The notes under the pieces: model-generated | What the model saw: the letters and a program-made list of their open reading frames with translations, nothing else | Databases searched by the model: none | What the model was told of the DNA's origin: nothing | Origin: Aerococcaceae bacterium DSM 111176 | Lineage (GTDB): Bacteria > Bacillota > Bacilli > Lactobacillales > Aerococcaceae | Length of the DNA: 64,000 nt | Assembly (NCBI GenBank): GCA_015863215.1 | Contig: JACBXN010000012.1 | Coordinates: forward strand, 102,715 to 166,714 | Direction: 5' to 3' | In this document: positions 56,495-64,000 of the stretch, in pieces | Position numbering within the stretch: the first letter of the stretch is position 1 | How the letters are laid out: every line of letters begins with the position of its first letter | Program-made: the position numbers and the translations under genes

Positions 56495-59389
56495 ATGACA
56501 TTTACTTTAATCGAAACACAACCATTAACAGATATCCACTCGACGGGATACTTATATAAACATAATAAAACGGGAGCGCAAGTATTACATCTAGACAACA
56601 GAGATGAAAATAAAGCGTTCGCCATTGCTTTTAAAACGCCACCTTATAGTGATAACGGCATCACTCACATTTTAGAACATTCGGTGTTAAATGGGTCAGA
56701 GGCATATCCGTCAAAAGAACCTTTTGTGGAATTAATTAAAAGTTCATTGAATACATTCTTGAATGCAATGACTTATCCTGATAAGACGGTTTACCCTGTT
56801 GCATCAACGAATGATAAAGACTATATGAATTTAATGAGTGTTTATTTAGATGCAGTATTTAAACCAAAATTAATTAGCGACCCACAAATTTTAGCTCAAG
56901 AAGGTTGGCATTATCATTTAGAAAACACGGAAGATGAGTTAATTTATAAAGGTGTTGTTTACAATGAGATGAAAGGAGCATTAGGTTCTCCTGACCGTGC
57001 TTTATATCAAGCGATGTCAGAACAACTTTATGGTAGTTCAATCTACGCTCATGAATCAGGCGGGGATCCTATTTCAATTCCAGAATTAACTCAAGAAGAG
57101 TTTGTTTCTTACCACGCACAATATTACCACCCAAGTAATTCATTAACGGTTGTTTACGGGGATATTGACCGTGATGTAGTATTTAATCAAATAGCCCGTT
57201 ACTTTAACGATTATGAACTAAATGACGAGCAGACGGATTTTACCTTTGAATTAAAAGCACCTGAAATGCTTGATTATCATGGAACTTATTCTATTACAGA
57301 AGGGGATAATCCAGAAAATAAATCATATTTAGGATTAGGATGGCATATTGGTTTAGCAGACGATAATTTAGATATTATCGGGATGCAAGTATTGAATGCT
57401 GTTTTATTTGGAAATAATGATGCGCCACTTAAAAAAGCTTTAATCGAAGCTGAAATTGGTGGAGATATTTCTGCTGGTGTGGATGAATTTGGTTGGCCGA
57501 TTGCATATATTATTGAAATTCAAGATGCCAATGAAGCGAAATTGGATACATTTAAGAATGTAGTAAAAGATACCTTATCAAAGTTAGTTGAAGAAGGCAT
57601 TGACCGTGAATTAATTACGGCTGCTTTAAATCGTCAAAAATTTGCTTTGCGTGAAGCTGCGATTTCAGAGAGTAACCCACGAGGGGTAGCTTATGCACTG
57701 ACGGCATTTAGCACTTGGTTATATGACTATTCACCATTTAGTAATTTATCATTTAATAATTATTTAGATGAACTAACGAAATTAGCTAAGACTGGTTATT
57801 TTGAAACATTAATCGAAGAGAAATTATTGAATAATGACCATAAAACATCGGTTACTTTAATCGCTGAACCTGGGAAAAATGATCGCATCGAGAAAGAGCG
57901 TCATGCTAAATTACAAGAATTTAAAGCAAATCTTACAGAAGCTGAGTTAAATCAGATTATTGAAGATACTAAAGCTTTAATTGAGCGTCAAGAAACACCA
58001 GATAAAGCGGAAGATTTAGACAAGATCCCGACCCTTGAGCGTGAAGATTTATCTCCAGATATTGAATCTGTACCATTTGAAATGACTGAAATGTTTGAAG
58101 GAACAAATTTATATTACAGTGACCAATTTACATCAGAAATTGATTATATTACGTATTACTTTGACTTATCGGATTTCGAAGCTGAGGAATTTAGTAAAAT
58201 TTCGTTACTATCTCATTTAATCGGCAATTTAGATACTAAGAAACATAGTTTATCTGAATTTCGTAAATCCGTGAATACTTACACGGGTGGTATTTACGCA
58301 AGCAATGTGGTATTTACAGATAAAGACGGTGTCGCAAAACCATATCTTTACATCCGTGGTAAAGCATTATACGAAAATCTAGATCATTTAATTGCTTTGA
58401 TGACTGAAGCAGTTGAAGATATTTTAATTAAAGACAAATCGAAAGTATTATCAATTGTTCAAAGCCTGAAAGCTGATTTAGAAGATCAAATTAACTATGG
58501 CGCGCATGTTTTATCGAGTAATTACGCACTCTCACAATTTAGCCCAACTCATGCATTAAAAGATCGTACGGATGGTATTGGTTATTTCTACTATATTAAA
58601 GAGGTAATCAATCAACTTCAAACGGGTGAAGAAACGGCTATTTTTGATACGCTGAACGAAACCTTACATCGCTTATTTAATAAAGCGCGTATTCATTTAC
58701 TCTATGTCGGAGATGGTGAACGTGTGGAGATGATCAAAGAGAAAGTAAGTGAGTCATTCAAGGCATTTGAAACAAAGAATGATTTACCAACTGCGAGGTA
58801 CGTTGCGAATACTAAGGAGAGTACCGCTTTTATCACTTCACAAGACGTGAATTATGTAGCTGCAGCGACGCATTCTGATTTGATGGAGGATAAAAAAGGT
58901 AGCGACTCCGTCCTTGCTACTATTTTACGCTTTGACTATTTATGGAATACAATCCGTGTTAAAGGTGGAGCTTATGGCTCAATGTACCAACATTCTCGTC
59001 ATGGACAAGTATCAATGGCTTCATACCGTGATCCAAATATCGTTGAATCACTAGAAACTTATTATCAAGCAGGAGAATATTTAAATCGCTTATCTCTTAC
59101 TGAAGAAGAGATTCTTAAATATATTATTGGAACATTAAGTCCAATCGTTCGTCCAGCTTCAGCCATTGATAAGGGAATTCAACAATTTGGACGCTATCAA
59201 GCAGGCGTCACTGACGATGACCGACGCCGTATTAAACAAGAAATTTTAAATACGACGGCAGATGAATTAAAAGCACGTGCTAAATTCTTTGAGAACTTTA
59301 AAGAAGACGCAACCCAAGTAGTTATCGGTAATAAAACGCAAATAGATAAATTATCTGACCATTTCGACCAAATTAAAGAGCTGTATTAA
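56495..59389 (+). CDS. M16C zinc peptidase (presequence-protease/insulinase family)
   Basis: A 964-residue peptidase of subfamily M16C. The inverted zinc motif HxxEH is HILEH (His58, Glu61, His62), and the third ligand is probably in VVYNEMKGALGSPD. The four-domain, ~960-970-residue length is typical of presequence-protease-like enzymes that degrade peptides in a closed chamber. No signal peptide; cytoplasmic. The C-terminal half contains RVKGGAYGS, the substrate-binding motif usual in this family. AGGAGGA precedes the ATG. pepA follows 18 bp later, suggesting a shared role in peptide breakdown. Confidence 0.94.
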   Translation: MTFTLIETQPLTDIHSTGYLYKHNKTGAQVLHLDNRDENKAFAIAFKTPPYSDNGITHILEHSVLNGSEAYPSKEPFVELIKSSLNTFLNAMTYPDKTVYPVASTNDKDYMNLMSVYLDAVFKPKLISDPQILAQEGWHYHLENTEDELIYKGVVYNEMKGALGSPDRALYQAMSEQLYGSSIYAHESGGDPISIPELTQEEFVSYHAQYYHPSNSLTVVYGDIDRDVVFNQIARYFNDYELNDEQTDFTFELKAPEMLDYHGTYSITEGDNPENKSYLGLGWHIGLADDNLDIIGMQVLNAVLFGNNDAPLKKALIEAEIGGDISAGVDEFGWPIAYIIEIQDANEAKLDTFKNVVKDTLSKLVEEGIDRELITAALNRQKFALREAAISESNPRGVAYALTAFSTWLYDYSPFSNLSFNNYLDELTKLAKTGYFETLIEEKLLNNDHKTSVTLIAEPGKNDRIEKERHAKLQEFKANLTEAELNQIIEDTKALIERQETPDKAEDLDKIPTLEREDLSPDIESVPFEMTEMFEGTNLYYSDQFTSEIDYITYYFDLSDFEAEEFSKISLLSHLIGNLDTKKHSLSEFRKSVNTYTGGIYASNVVFTDKDGVAKPYLYIRGKALYENLDHLIALMTEAVEDILIKDKSKVLSIVQSLKADLEDQINYGAHVLSSNYALSQFSPTHALKDRTDGIGYFYYIKEVINQLQTGEETAIFDTLNETLHRLFNKARIHLLYVGDGERVEMIKEKVSESFKAFETKNDLPTARYVANTKESTAFITSQDVNYVAAATHSDLMEDKKGSDSVLATILRFDYLWNTIRVKGGAYGSMYQHSRHGQVSMASYRDPNIVESLETYYQAGEYLNRLSLTEEEILKYIIGTLSPIVRPASAIDKGIQQFGRYQAGVTDDDRRRIKQEILNTTADELKARAKFFENFKEDATQVVIGNKTQIDKLSDHFDQIKELY

Positions 59390-59407
59390 TCAAGAAAGGG
59401 AGATAAA

Positions 59408-60808
59408 ATGAAATTCAGTAAAGATAAACTAAATAGTGTAACTGTTCATACAGTATTTGAAGGTGACCAGACCGGAGACCTACAAGAATTAAATGAACGT
59501 AAATTATTTAAAGGAAAAGCTAATGATCGTTATGCCATGTTAAACGCTTCTGGTGAAGGTAAAATTTACTATGGTTTAGGTAAAGAAGATAGGATTGATT
59601 CTTATTTAACAACAACTTACTTCCATCATCTAGGTAAATATTTAGAGAAAATGAATGTGTCTGAAGTTCATCTAATAATTCCAACAAAAATTCAAGAAGA
59701 TTCTGAAATGAAAGCAAAGGTATTCGAAGGATTATACCAAGCAGAATATAAATTCACAGAGTTTAAGAAAAAGTCAGAAGATACTTATGAATTAACCGTT
59801 TCTGTTGAAAATCCAGCAGAAATGGAAGCTAGCTTTATTACTGTCGAGCATGTAGTAAAAGGTGCATTTGTTGCAAGAGATTTTGTTAACCAACCATCAA
59901 ACAAACTATATCCTGAAACATATGCGGCTCAAATTACTGAATTATTTGAAGGAACAAATGTCTCTGTCGAAGTTTATGATGAAGCTCAAATTGAAGAGTT
60001 AGGGATGGAAGCATTCTTGACGGTTGCTAAGGGGTCATACCGAGCACCGCGTCTAATAGTTATGAAATACATGCCATTAGAACAAGAAGAACATATTACT
60101 ATAGTAGGTAAAGGAATGACCTATGATTCAGGTGGTTATGCAATTAAATCTACCGCTGGTATGGTAAATATGAAATCAGACATGGCTGGTTCAGCAGCGG
60201 TTGTTGGAGCACTCTATGCCTTAGAAAAGGTAGGAATTCAACAAAATGTCGTTGGTGTGATTGCAGCTGCAGAAAATATGATTGACGGTAAAGCGATGAA
60301 GAATGGCGATATCATTGGGTCAATGAAAGGTACAACGATTGAAATCAATAATACCGATGCTGAAGGGCGCGTAACATTAGCAGACGCTATTTACTATGCG
60401 GCTACTAAACTCAAATCAACAGAAATAATTGATTTAGCAACGCTAACAGGAGCAGCTATTGCAGCACTTGGACCTAATACAACAGCCATGATTTCAAATA
60501 ACGATGAAATGGCGAATGCTGTTCTTGAAGCGTCAGATAAGGGATGTGAACCAACACATCGTTTACCAGCATTCCCAAGTCACTACAAAATGATCAAAGG
60601 GCAATTTGGCGAGTTGAACAATGCACCTAAAGGTGGTGGCGGAGCAATTACCGCTGGAATTTTCTTAGAACATTTTGCTGAAGACTTACCTTGGGTTCAT
60701 TTAGATATCGCAGGTCCATCATTTGGAAGCAAACCATTTGATTATTTACCAGCTGGTGCATCTGGTACGGGTGTGAAAACTTTATACCGTTGGATTGCTG
60801 CTAAATAA
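59408..60808 (+). CDS. Leucyl aminopeptidase family protein (M17)
   Basis: A 466-residue M17 aminopeptidase. The di-metal site is read from GKGMTYDSGGYAIKS (Lys and Asp), MKSDMAGSAAV, and NTDAEGRVTLADA (Asp, Glu and the catalytic Arg region). The N-terminal ~140 residues are the divergent, probably hexamer-forming domain. The C-terminal part is well conserved. It likely forms an operon with the M16C peptidase gene and ends at a terminator. The usual name is pepA; I do not give a symbol because M17 members differ in specificity. Confidence 0.94.
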   Translation: MKFSKDKLNSVTVHTVFEGDQTGDLQELNERKLFKGKANDRYAMLNASGEGKIYYGLGKEDRIDSYLTTTYFHHLGKYLEKMNVSEVHLIIPTKIQEDSEMKAKVFEGLYQAEYKFTEFKKKSEDTYELTVSVENPAEMEASFITVEHVVKGAFVARDFVNQPSNKLYPETYAAQITELFEGTNVSVEVYDEAQIEELGMEAFLTVAKGSYRAPRLIVMKYMPLEQEEHITIVGKGMTYDSGGYAIKSTAGMVNMKSDMAGSAAVVGALYALEKVGIQQNVVGVIAAAENMIDGKAMKNGDIIGSMKGTTIEINNTDAEGRVTLADAIYYAATKLKSTEIIDLATLTGAAIAALGPNTTAMISNNDEMANAVLEASDKGCEPTHRLPAFPSHYKMIKGQFGELNNAPKGGGGAITAGIFLEHFAEDLPWVHLDIAGPSFGSKPFDYLPAGASGTGVKTLYRWIAAK

Positions 60809-60832
60809 AAGAATTGAACTATTTATAAAAAT

Positions 60833-60882
60833 TACCGCTATAAAACTCATGATGAACATGATAGTTTATAGCGGTATTTTTG
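60833..60882 (+). terminator. Terminator after the M17 aminopeptidase gene
   Basis: TACCGCTATAAAACT (60833-60847) pairs with AGTTTATAGCGGTA (60863-60876), with one bulge and inner CATG bases, then TTTTT. Confidence 0.88.
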
Positions 60883-60912
60883 AATTGATATCTGTTATTT
60901 TTTATGAAATTT

Positions 60913-61020
60913 AGAAGATGCGCAATCTACGTATCTTCTCAGATTTCAAAGGAAGAAGATGCGCAATCTATGTATCTTCTCGGATTTAAACTTATAAGAT
61001 ACGCAGTTCACGCATCTTAT
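60913..61020. repeat. Tandem hairpin array C: three units, 40-41-bp period
   Basis: Three 27-bp inverted-repeat units at 60913-60939, 60954-60980 and 60994-61020. The arms read AGAAGATGCGC ... CGTATCTTCT in units 1 and 2, and ATAAGATACGC ... GCATCTTAT in unit 3, where both arms changed together (AGAAG/CTTCT to ATAAG/CTTAT). Short AT-rich linkers follow each unit. It lies between two terminators in a convergent intergenic region. Confidence 0.85.
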
Positions 61021-61049
61021 AAGTTTACTAAGAAAACCCAATATTAATA

Positions 61050-61095
61050 AAAACAAGCCAGCCAATTCAGAAAAAATGAATTGACTGGCTTTTCA
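61050..61095. terminator. Terminator of the ECF operon (minus strand)
   Basis: AGCCAGCCAATTCA (61056-61069) pairs with TGAATTGACTGGCT (61077-61090). On the minus strand TGTTTTTATT follows; on the plus strand TTTT follows. Confidence 0.87.
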
Positions 61096-61105
61096 TAGTA
61101 AATAT

Positions 61106-62497
61106 TTACTTAAATTTTGATAAATCAATCACGGTGTCACAATATTTAGCTGCTAACTCCTCATCATGTGTGATAATAATCTGAATGATTCCAGATTGAG
61201 CTAACTTTTTAATTTCTTTGCCGAAGGCCTCCATGTGATAATAATCTAGACCTGAAGTTGGTTCGTCGTAGATAATCAATTCTTTTCCAGATTGGATAGC
61301 AGATGCAATGGCGACTCGTTGCTTTTCACCGCCAGAGAGAGCCATTGGGTGTTTATCGCGTAATTTGATTAAATTTAATTGTTCAAGTATCGAATCAATA
61401 TTGATATCATCCTCTAAACCGAGTGTAATTTCTTCCTCGACTGATTCAGTGAACAATTGATAATTAGTATCTTGCATGACGACAAATGTTTTCTGTGTCA
61501 TTTTACGAGCAGTTTGTTTCTTAGTATCCCATAAAATGTCGCCGGATATTTTGGGCAGTAATCCTGCTAAAGTATTTGCTAAAGTTGATTTTCCAGTACC
61601 ATTTGGACCTAAGATACCAACAATTTGGCCGCGATCAACCGATAAATTTAAAGGCTGTAATAATGGAGAATTATGACCAATCACTAAATCCTTAATCATA
61701 AATTTTCCTTCAGAAGTAGTTGGTTGAGCTACTAATTCTTCTAATTTCAAACGGTAAGGTGCTAAATTATTCGTTCTTAAACCAAATTCGTGTAATGTTG
61801 AGTCATTTAACTCACTCATTTCTTCATTAGTCCAAATTTTACTGATTTCACCATCTTGAAGGAAAACATAACGATCAACAAAATCGAGCGACCAAGCGAG
61901 ACGATGTTCTGTTAGAACAATAGTCATTCCTTTTTCCTTCAGTGTTTGAATCATTGTTGATAAACGGTGAATGGCATCTTGATCAAGATTAGAGGTTACT
62001 TCATCTAAAACAATAATCTTAGGATGATGAAGAATCGCACTTAAAAAGGCAACTTGTTGTTTTTCGCCTCCAGACAATTCAAAAAGAGAGCGATCAAGGA
62101 GATGTTCGATATCATAAATGTCAGATAAACTTAAAATACGTTGTTGAATAATTTGTGGGTCAATGCCTAAATTTTCACAGACTAACGCTATTTCATTTTC
62201 TGTGGTAGTTGCGAAATGTTGTGTTTTCGGATTTTGAAAGACACTACCGACAACTGGAACATAGTCATTCAGAGTTGATTGACCGGCAATTAAATCTTCC
62301 GTTTTCGCAGTTCCAGATAATTCACCTTCAATATATTCTGGTACGAGTCCATTTATAATTCGTGATAAAGTTGTTTTACCAGACCCGCTCATGCCACAAA
62401 TTAAAATACACTCACCCGTCATAATATCTAAATTAATATTACTGATCACTGGATTCTCATCAGGATAAGAGAATGATGTATTCTTTAAATGTATCAT
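61106..62497 (-). CDS. ECF transporter ATPase with two ABC domains
   Basis: A 463-residue ATP-binding protein with two fused ABC cassettes, so one chain provides both A components. Domain 1 has Walker A GMSGSGKT, signature LSGGEKQQVAF and Walker B IIVLDEVTSNLD. Domain 2 (from about 265) has GPNGTGKST, LSGGEKQRVAIA and LIIYDEPTSGLD. All catalytic residues are present in both. The start overlaps the stop of the T gene by 4 bp. It is the last gene of the S-T-A operon. Confidence 0.95.
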   Translation of the reverse strand: MIHLKNTSFSYPDENPVISNINLDIMTGECILICGMSGSGKTTLSRIINGLVPEYIEGELSGTAKTEDLIAGQSTLNDYVPVVGSVFQNPKTQHFATTTENEIALVCENLGIDPQIIQQRILSLSDIYDIEHLLDRSLFELSGGEKQQVAFLSAILHHPKIIVLDEVTSNLDQDAIHRLSTMIQTLKEKGMTIVLTEHRLAWSLDFVDRYVFLQDGEISKIWTNEEMSELNDSTLHEFGLRTNNLAPYRLKLEELVAQPTTSEGKFMIKDLVIGHNSPLLQPLNLSVDRGQIVGILGPNGTGKSTLANTLAGLLPKISGDILWDTKKQTARKMTQKTFVVMQDTNYQLFTESVEEEITLGLEDDINIDSILEQLNLIKLRDKHPMALSGGEKQRVAIASAIQSGKELIIYDEPTSGLDYYHMEAFGKEIKKLAQSGIIQIIITHDEELAAKYCDTVIDLSKFK

Positions 62498-63195
62498 AAT
62501 AAGTGTGCTCCTATCTGAATGATGAATGGCAGAGTAATAGTAAACATAAAGATATAATCAAGTTTTTTAAAATTTAATTGTGTCAGCGACGTTTTATTAC
62601 CTTTAATTGAAAAACCTTTAGTGAGAGCGGAAATAGTTAAATCTTCGCCTACTTGAGTAGCATTCATTAATAAGGGAATTAAAATATACTCGAACATACT
62701 CACTGGATTCAAGAACCATTGTTTCCAACTAACTGTAATCCCACGTAGCTTCATAGCTTGAGTAATCTTTTTATAGTCCTGGAAAATAGTAGGGAAGAAG
62801 CGCCCAATCACCGTTAAAGGTATCATTATAAAGTTTGGGAAACGCCAAAGTTTGAATAATGCTACCCATTCTGCCATTTGGGTTGTTCGAAAGATAAAAT
62901 TTAAACTGGCAATAGCAGGCATTAATTCACGCATCCCATTTACGAAAAAAGATAAACCAAATAAAATATATGGCTGATTAATTCGAGGTAGTATAAAGAG
63001 ATAACCGAACCATTGGATAAGATAAATTAAAAACAATCGAATCGCAGAACTTTTTTCGTTCGACACCATTAAAAAAACTATAAAGATAATTGTAGTCGTT
63101 ATTTCGATAAAATAATTGCTGAAAGAAGATGTTGCAAGAATGGCGATTAAAATACCCCAGAGTTTGCTACGGGGATCGAAGCGGTAATTCATCAA
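62494..63195 (-). CDS. ECF transporter transmembrane T component
   Basis: A 233-residue membrane protein (CbiQ/EcfT family), starting YRFDPRSKLWGI, with about five to six helices. The cytoplasmic coupling segment carries AMKLRGI, the counterpart of the Ala-Arg-Gly motif that contacts the ATPase. It overlaps its neighbours by 4 bp on each side, so the three genes are translationally coupled and the products form one dedicated transporter. Confidence 0.92.
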   Translation of the reverse strand: MMNYRFDPRSKLWGILIAILATSSFSNYFIEITTTIIFIVFLMVSNEKSSAIRLFLIYLIQWFGYLFILPRINQPYILFGLSFFVNGMRELMPAIASLNFIFRTTQMAEWVALFKLWRFPNFIMIPLTVIGRFFPTIFQDYKKITQAMKLRGITVSWKQWFLNPVSMFEYILIPLLMNATQVGEDLTISALTKGFSIKGNKTSLTQLNFKKLDYIFMFTITLPFIIQIGAHLL

Positions 63196-63779
63196 ACAAT
63201 CCCAGCTTTCTTAAAGTGTTTTTTAACCATTTTTTGCCCAAATAAACCACCGATAATGGCTGCAACGATGGTACCGATAATAACAATTAACCATGTATTA
63301 TCAAGTAAACTGGAAAAGGCTGCACTTATATAACTCGCATCTTTACCACGGTCAGCGAGTTGGATGGCATAACTCTCTGGATTAATAATCATTGGTATGA
63401 TAGGACCAATATTAGAAAAAGCAAAGACGATATAACTGATGAGTAAGCCTTGTTTACTCTTGTATTTGAAGGCATAAGCAATTCCATCTGCGAGTAGTCC
63501 GAATAATATAGCAGGTAATAGTGCGTTAGGGAATAATCCTGAAATAAAAAAGAATAAACCCATAACGGTCGCCATAATTGTAATAGCACCAAATTTTTGA
63601 ATTCGCGCAACCGCTAGCATAAAGACAGTTCCTGATATCAAGGCTGTAGGTACTGGTATATAGACATATGAATAACCAGGGATTAGGAAGACACAAATTA
63701 AGGCAGCGATTCCAACCATGACAAAATAAATAGCAGCGTAGATACCGATATTAATCAAATCTTTCAATTTCAAATTCAT
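63192..63779 (-). CDS. ECF transporter S component, MptD/Trep_Strep family
   Basis: A 195-residue membrane protein with about five to six helices (LINIGIYAAIYFVMVGIAALICVF start, then PVPTALISGTVFMLAVARIQKFG, GLFFFISGLF). It resembles the Trep_Strep/MptD family of putative S components, whose substrate is unknown. It is encoded first in the operon, with its own T and ATPase genes, so it is a group I (dedicated) system. AGGAGGT precedes the ATG. The family name is from memory of conserved positions and is moderate. Confidence 0.85.
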   Translation of the reverse strand: MNLKLKDLINIGIYAAIYFVMVGIAALICVFLIPGYSYVYIPVPTALISGTVFMLAVARIQKFGAITIMATVMGLFFFISGLFPNALLPAILFGLLADGIAYAFKYKSKQGLLISYIVFAFSNIGPIIPMIINPESYAIQLADRGKDASYISAAFSSLLDNTWLIVIIGTIVAAIIGGLFGQKMVKKHFKKAGIV

Positions 63780-63803
63780 ATAAAACCTCCTCTAAATAAA
63801 ATT

Positions 63804-63831
63804 ATTATATCAATAAATTGTCCTTTGACAA
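63804..63831 (-). promoter_or_regulatory. Promoter of the ECF operon
   Basis: On the minus strand: TTGTCA (63826-63831), 16-bp spacer, TATAAT (63804-63809) with an extended -10 TGA. The start site would be near 63797. Confidence 0.8.
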
Positions 63832-63842
63832 AATTTTAATGC

Positions 63843-63873
63843 AAAATAAAAAAGCATACCTCATAGATATGCT
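63843..63873 (-). terminator. Minus-strand terminator at the right edge, hairpin 1
   Basis: On the minus strand AGCATA (63873-63868), loop, TATGCT (63858-63853), then TTTTTTATTTT. It would end a transcript coming from the right. Confidence 0.8.
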
Positions 63874-63888
63874 CCAGACCGTAGACAA

Positions 63889-63917
63889 ACCCGAGTTGAA
63901 GCTCATTCAACTCGGGT
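63889..63917. repeat. Perfect 12-bp hairpin, right edge, hairpin 2
   Basis: ACCCGAGTTGAA (63889-63900), loop GCTCA, TTCAACTCGGGT (63906-63917). On the plus strand ATTTTGTT follows; on the minus strand only TTTGTC. It may be a terminator or an RNA structure. Confidence 0.75.
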
Positions 63918-63951
63918 ATTTTGTTGATTAAAATTAATATTGGCATACAAA

Positions 63952-63977
63952 TAAAAAAACGAAGCCTATTAGCCTCG
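63952..63977 (-). terminator. Minus-strand terminator at the right edge, hairpin 3
   Basis: On the minus strand CGAGGC, loop, GCTTCG, then TTTTTTTAT. A minus-strand gene probably ends just right of it. One reading frame (…Asn-Ser-Gln-Tyr-Tyr-stop, stop near 63983) is open to the window edge, but 23 bases are too few to call a gene. Confidence 0.65.
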
Positions 63978-64000
63978 ATTATCTAGTAGTATTGCGAGTT

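Overview
This window looks like a piece of chromosome from a low-GC Gram-positive bacterium of the order Lactobacillales. Supporting signs are AT-rich coding sequence, strong AGGAGG ribosome binding sites, several TTG starts, RexB-like rather than canonical AddB, CIRCE/HrcA heat-shock control, an FMN-riboswitch-controlled RibU, and a LysM protein next to cmk and a four-domain S1 protein as in enterococci. The gene set would fit the Aerococcaceae, but that family assignment is a guess. I see no rRNA, tRNA, prophage, insertion sequence or CRISPR array. Almost every gene is a core housekeeping gene.

Layout. 1-0.4 kb: tail of an RluB-type pseudouridine synthase. 0.5-1.4 kb: FMN riboswitch, terminator and riboflavin transporter ribU. 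1.6-6.3 kb: LysM surface protein, cmk, rpsA-like gene, der, HU. 6.4-13.3 kb: two CIRCE operators, hrcA-grpE-dnaK, then dnaJ and lepA. 13.5-22.9 kb: a secreted protein of unknown role, ypiA-reoY-cca-dinG, ypmB-dnaD and a YpfJ-type zinc peptidase. 23-28.3 kb: structured 5' leader and rimP-nusA-rnpM(ylxR)-ylxQ-infB-rbfA. 28.4-35.2 kb: a YkvA-like protein, tig, and clpX-engB-dnaG-rpoD as one tightly packed unit. 35.3-36.4 kb (minus): a butanediol-dehydrogenase-like gene. 36.4-37.0 kb: a 639-bp intergenic region with two tandem hairpin-repeat arrays. 37.0-47.3 kb: trmK-nif3-pepT and addB-addA. 47.3-49.8 kb (minus): a DUF488 protein and two lipoproteins. 49.9-60.8 kb: lspA-rluD, DUF2786, DUF503, a deoxynucleoside kinase, proline iminopeptidase, thrC, yggS (minus), M16C peptidase, leucyl aminopeptidase. 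60.9-61.1 kb: a third tandem hairpin array. 61.1-63.8 kb (minus): an ECF transporter operon (S, T, double ATPase). The right edge carries minus-strand terminators for a gene outside the window.

The genes fall into functional sets: transcription and translation (rimP to rbfA, rpoD, nusA, infB, lepA, der), protein folding and turnover (HrcA regulon, tig, clpX, several peptidases), DNA replication and repair (dnaG, dnaD, addAB, HU), and envelope functions (LysM protein, ReoY, lspA, lipoproteins).

The most unusual items are: (1) a DinG-like protein with an intact DEDDh exonuclease domain but a helicase part that has lost Walker A, DEAH, Fe-S cysteines and motif VI; (2) three separate intergenic arrays, each made of exactly three tandem inverted-repeat units at a 40-52 bp period, alike in layout but unrelated in sequence; (3) a two-helix RNA leader at the start of the rimP-nusA transcript; (4) two CIRCE elements around the hrcA promoter, one followed by a T-run; (5) an AddB/RexB protein with no Fe-S cysteines.
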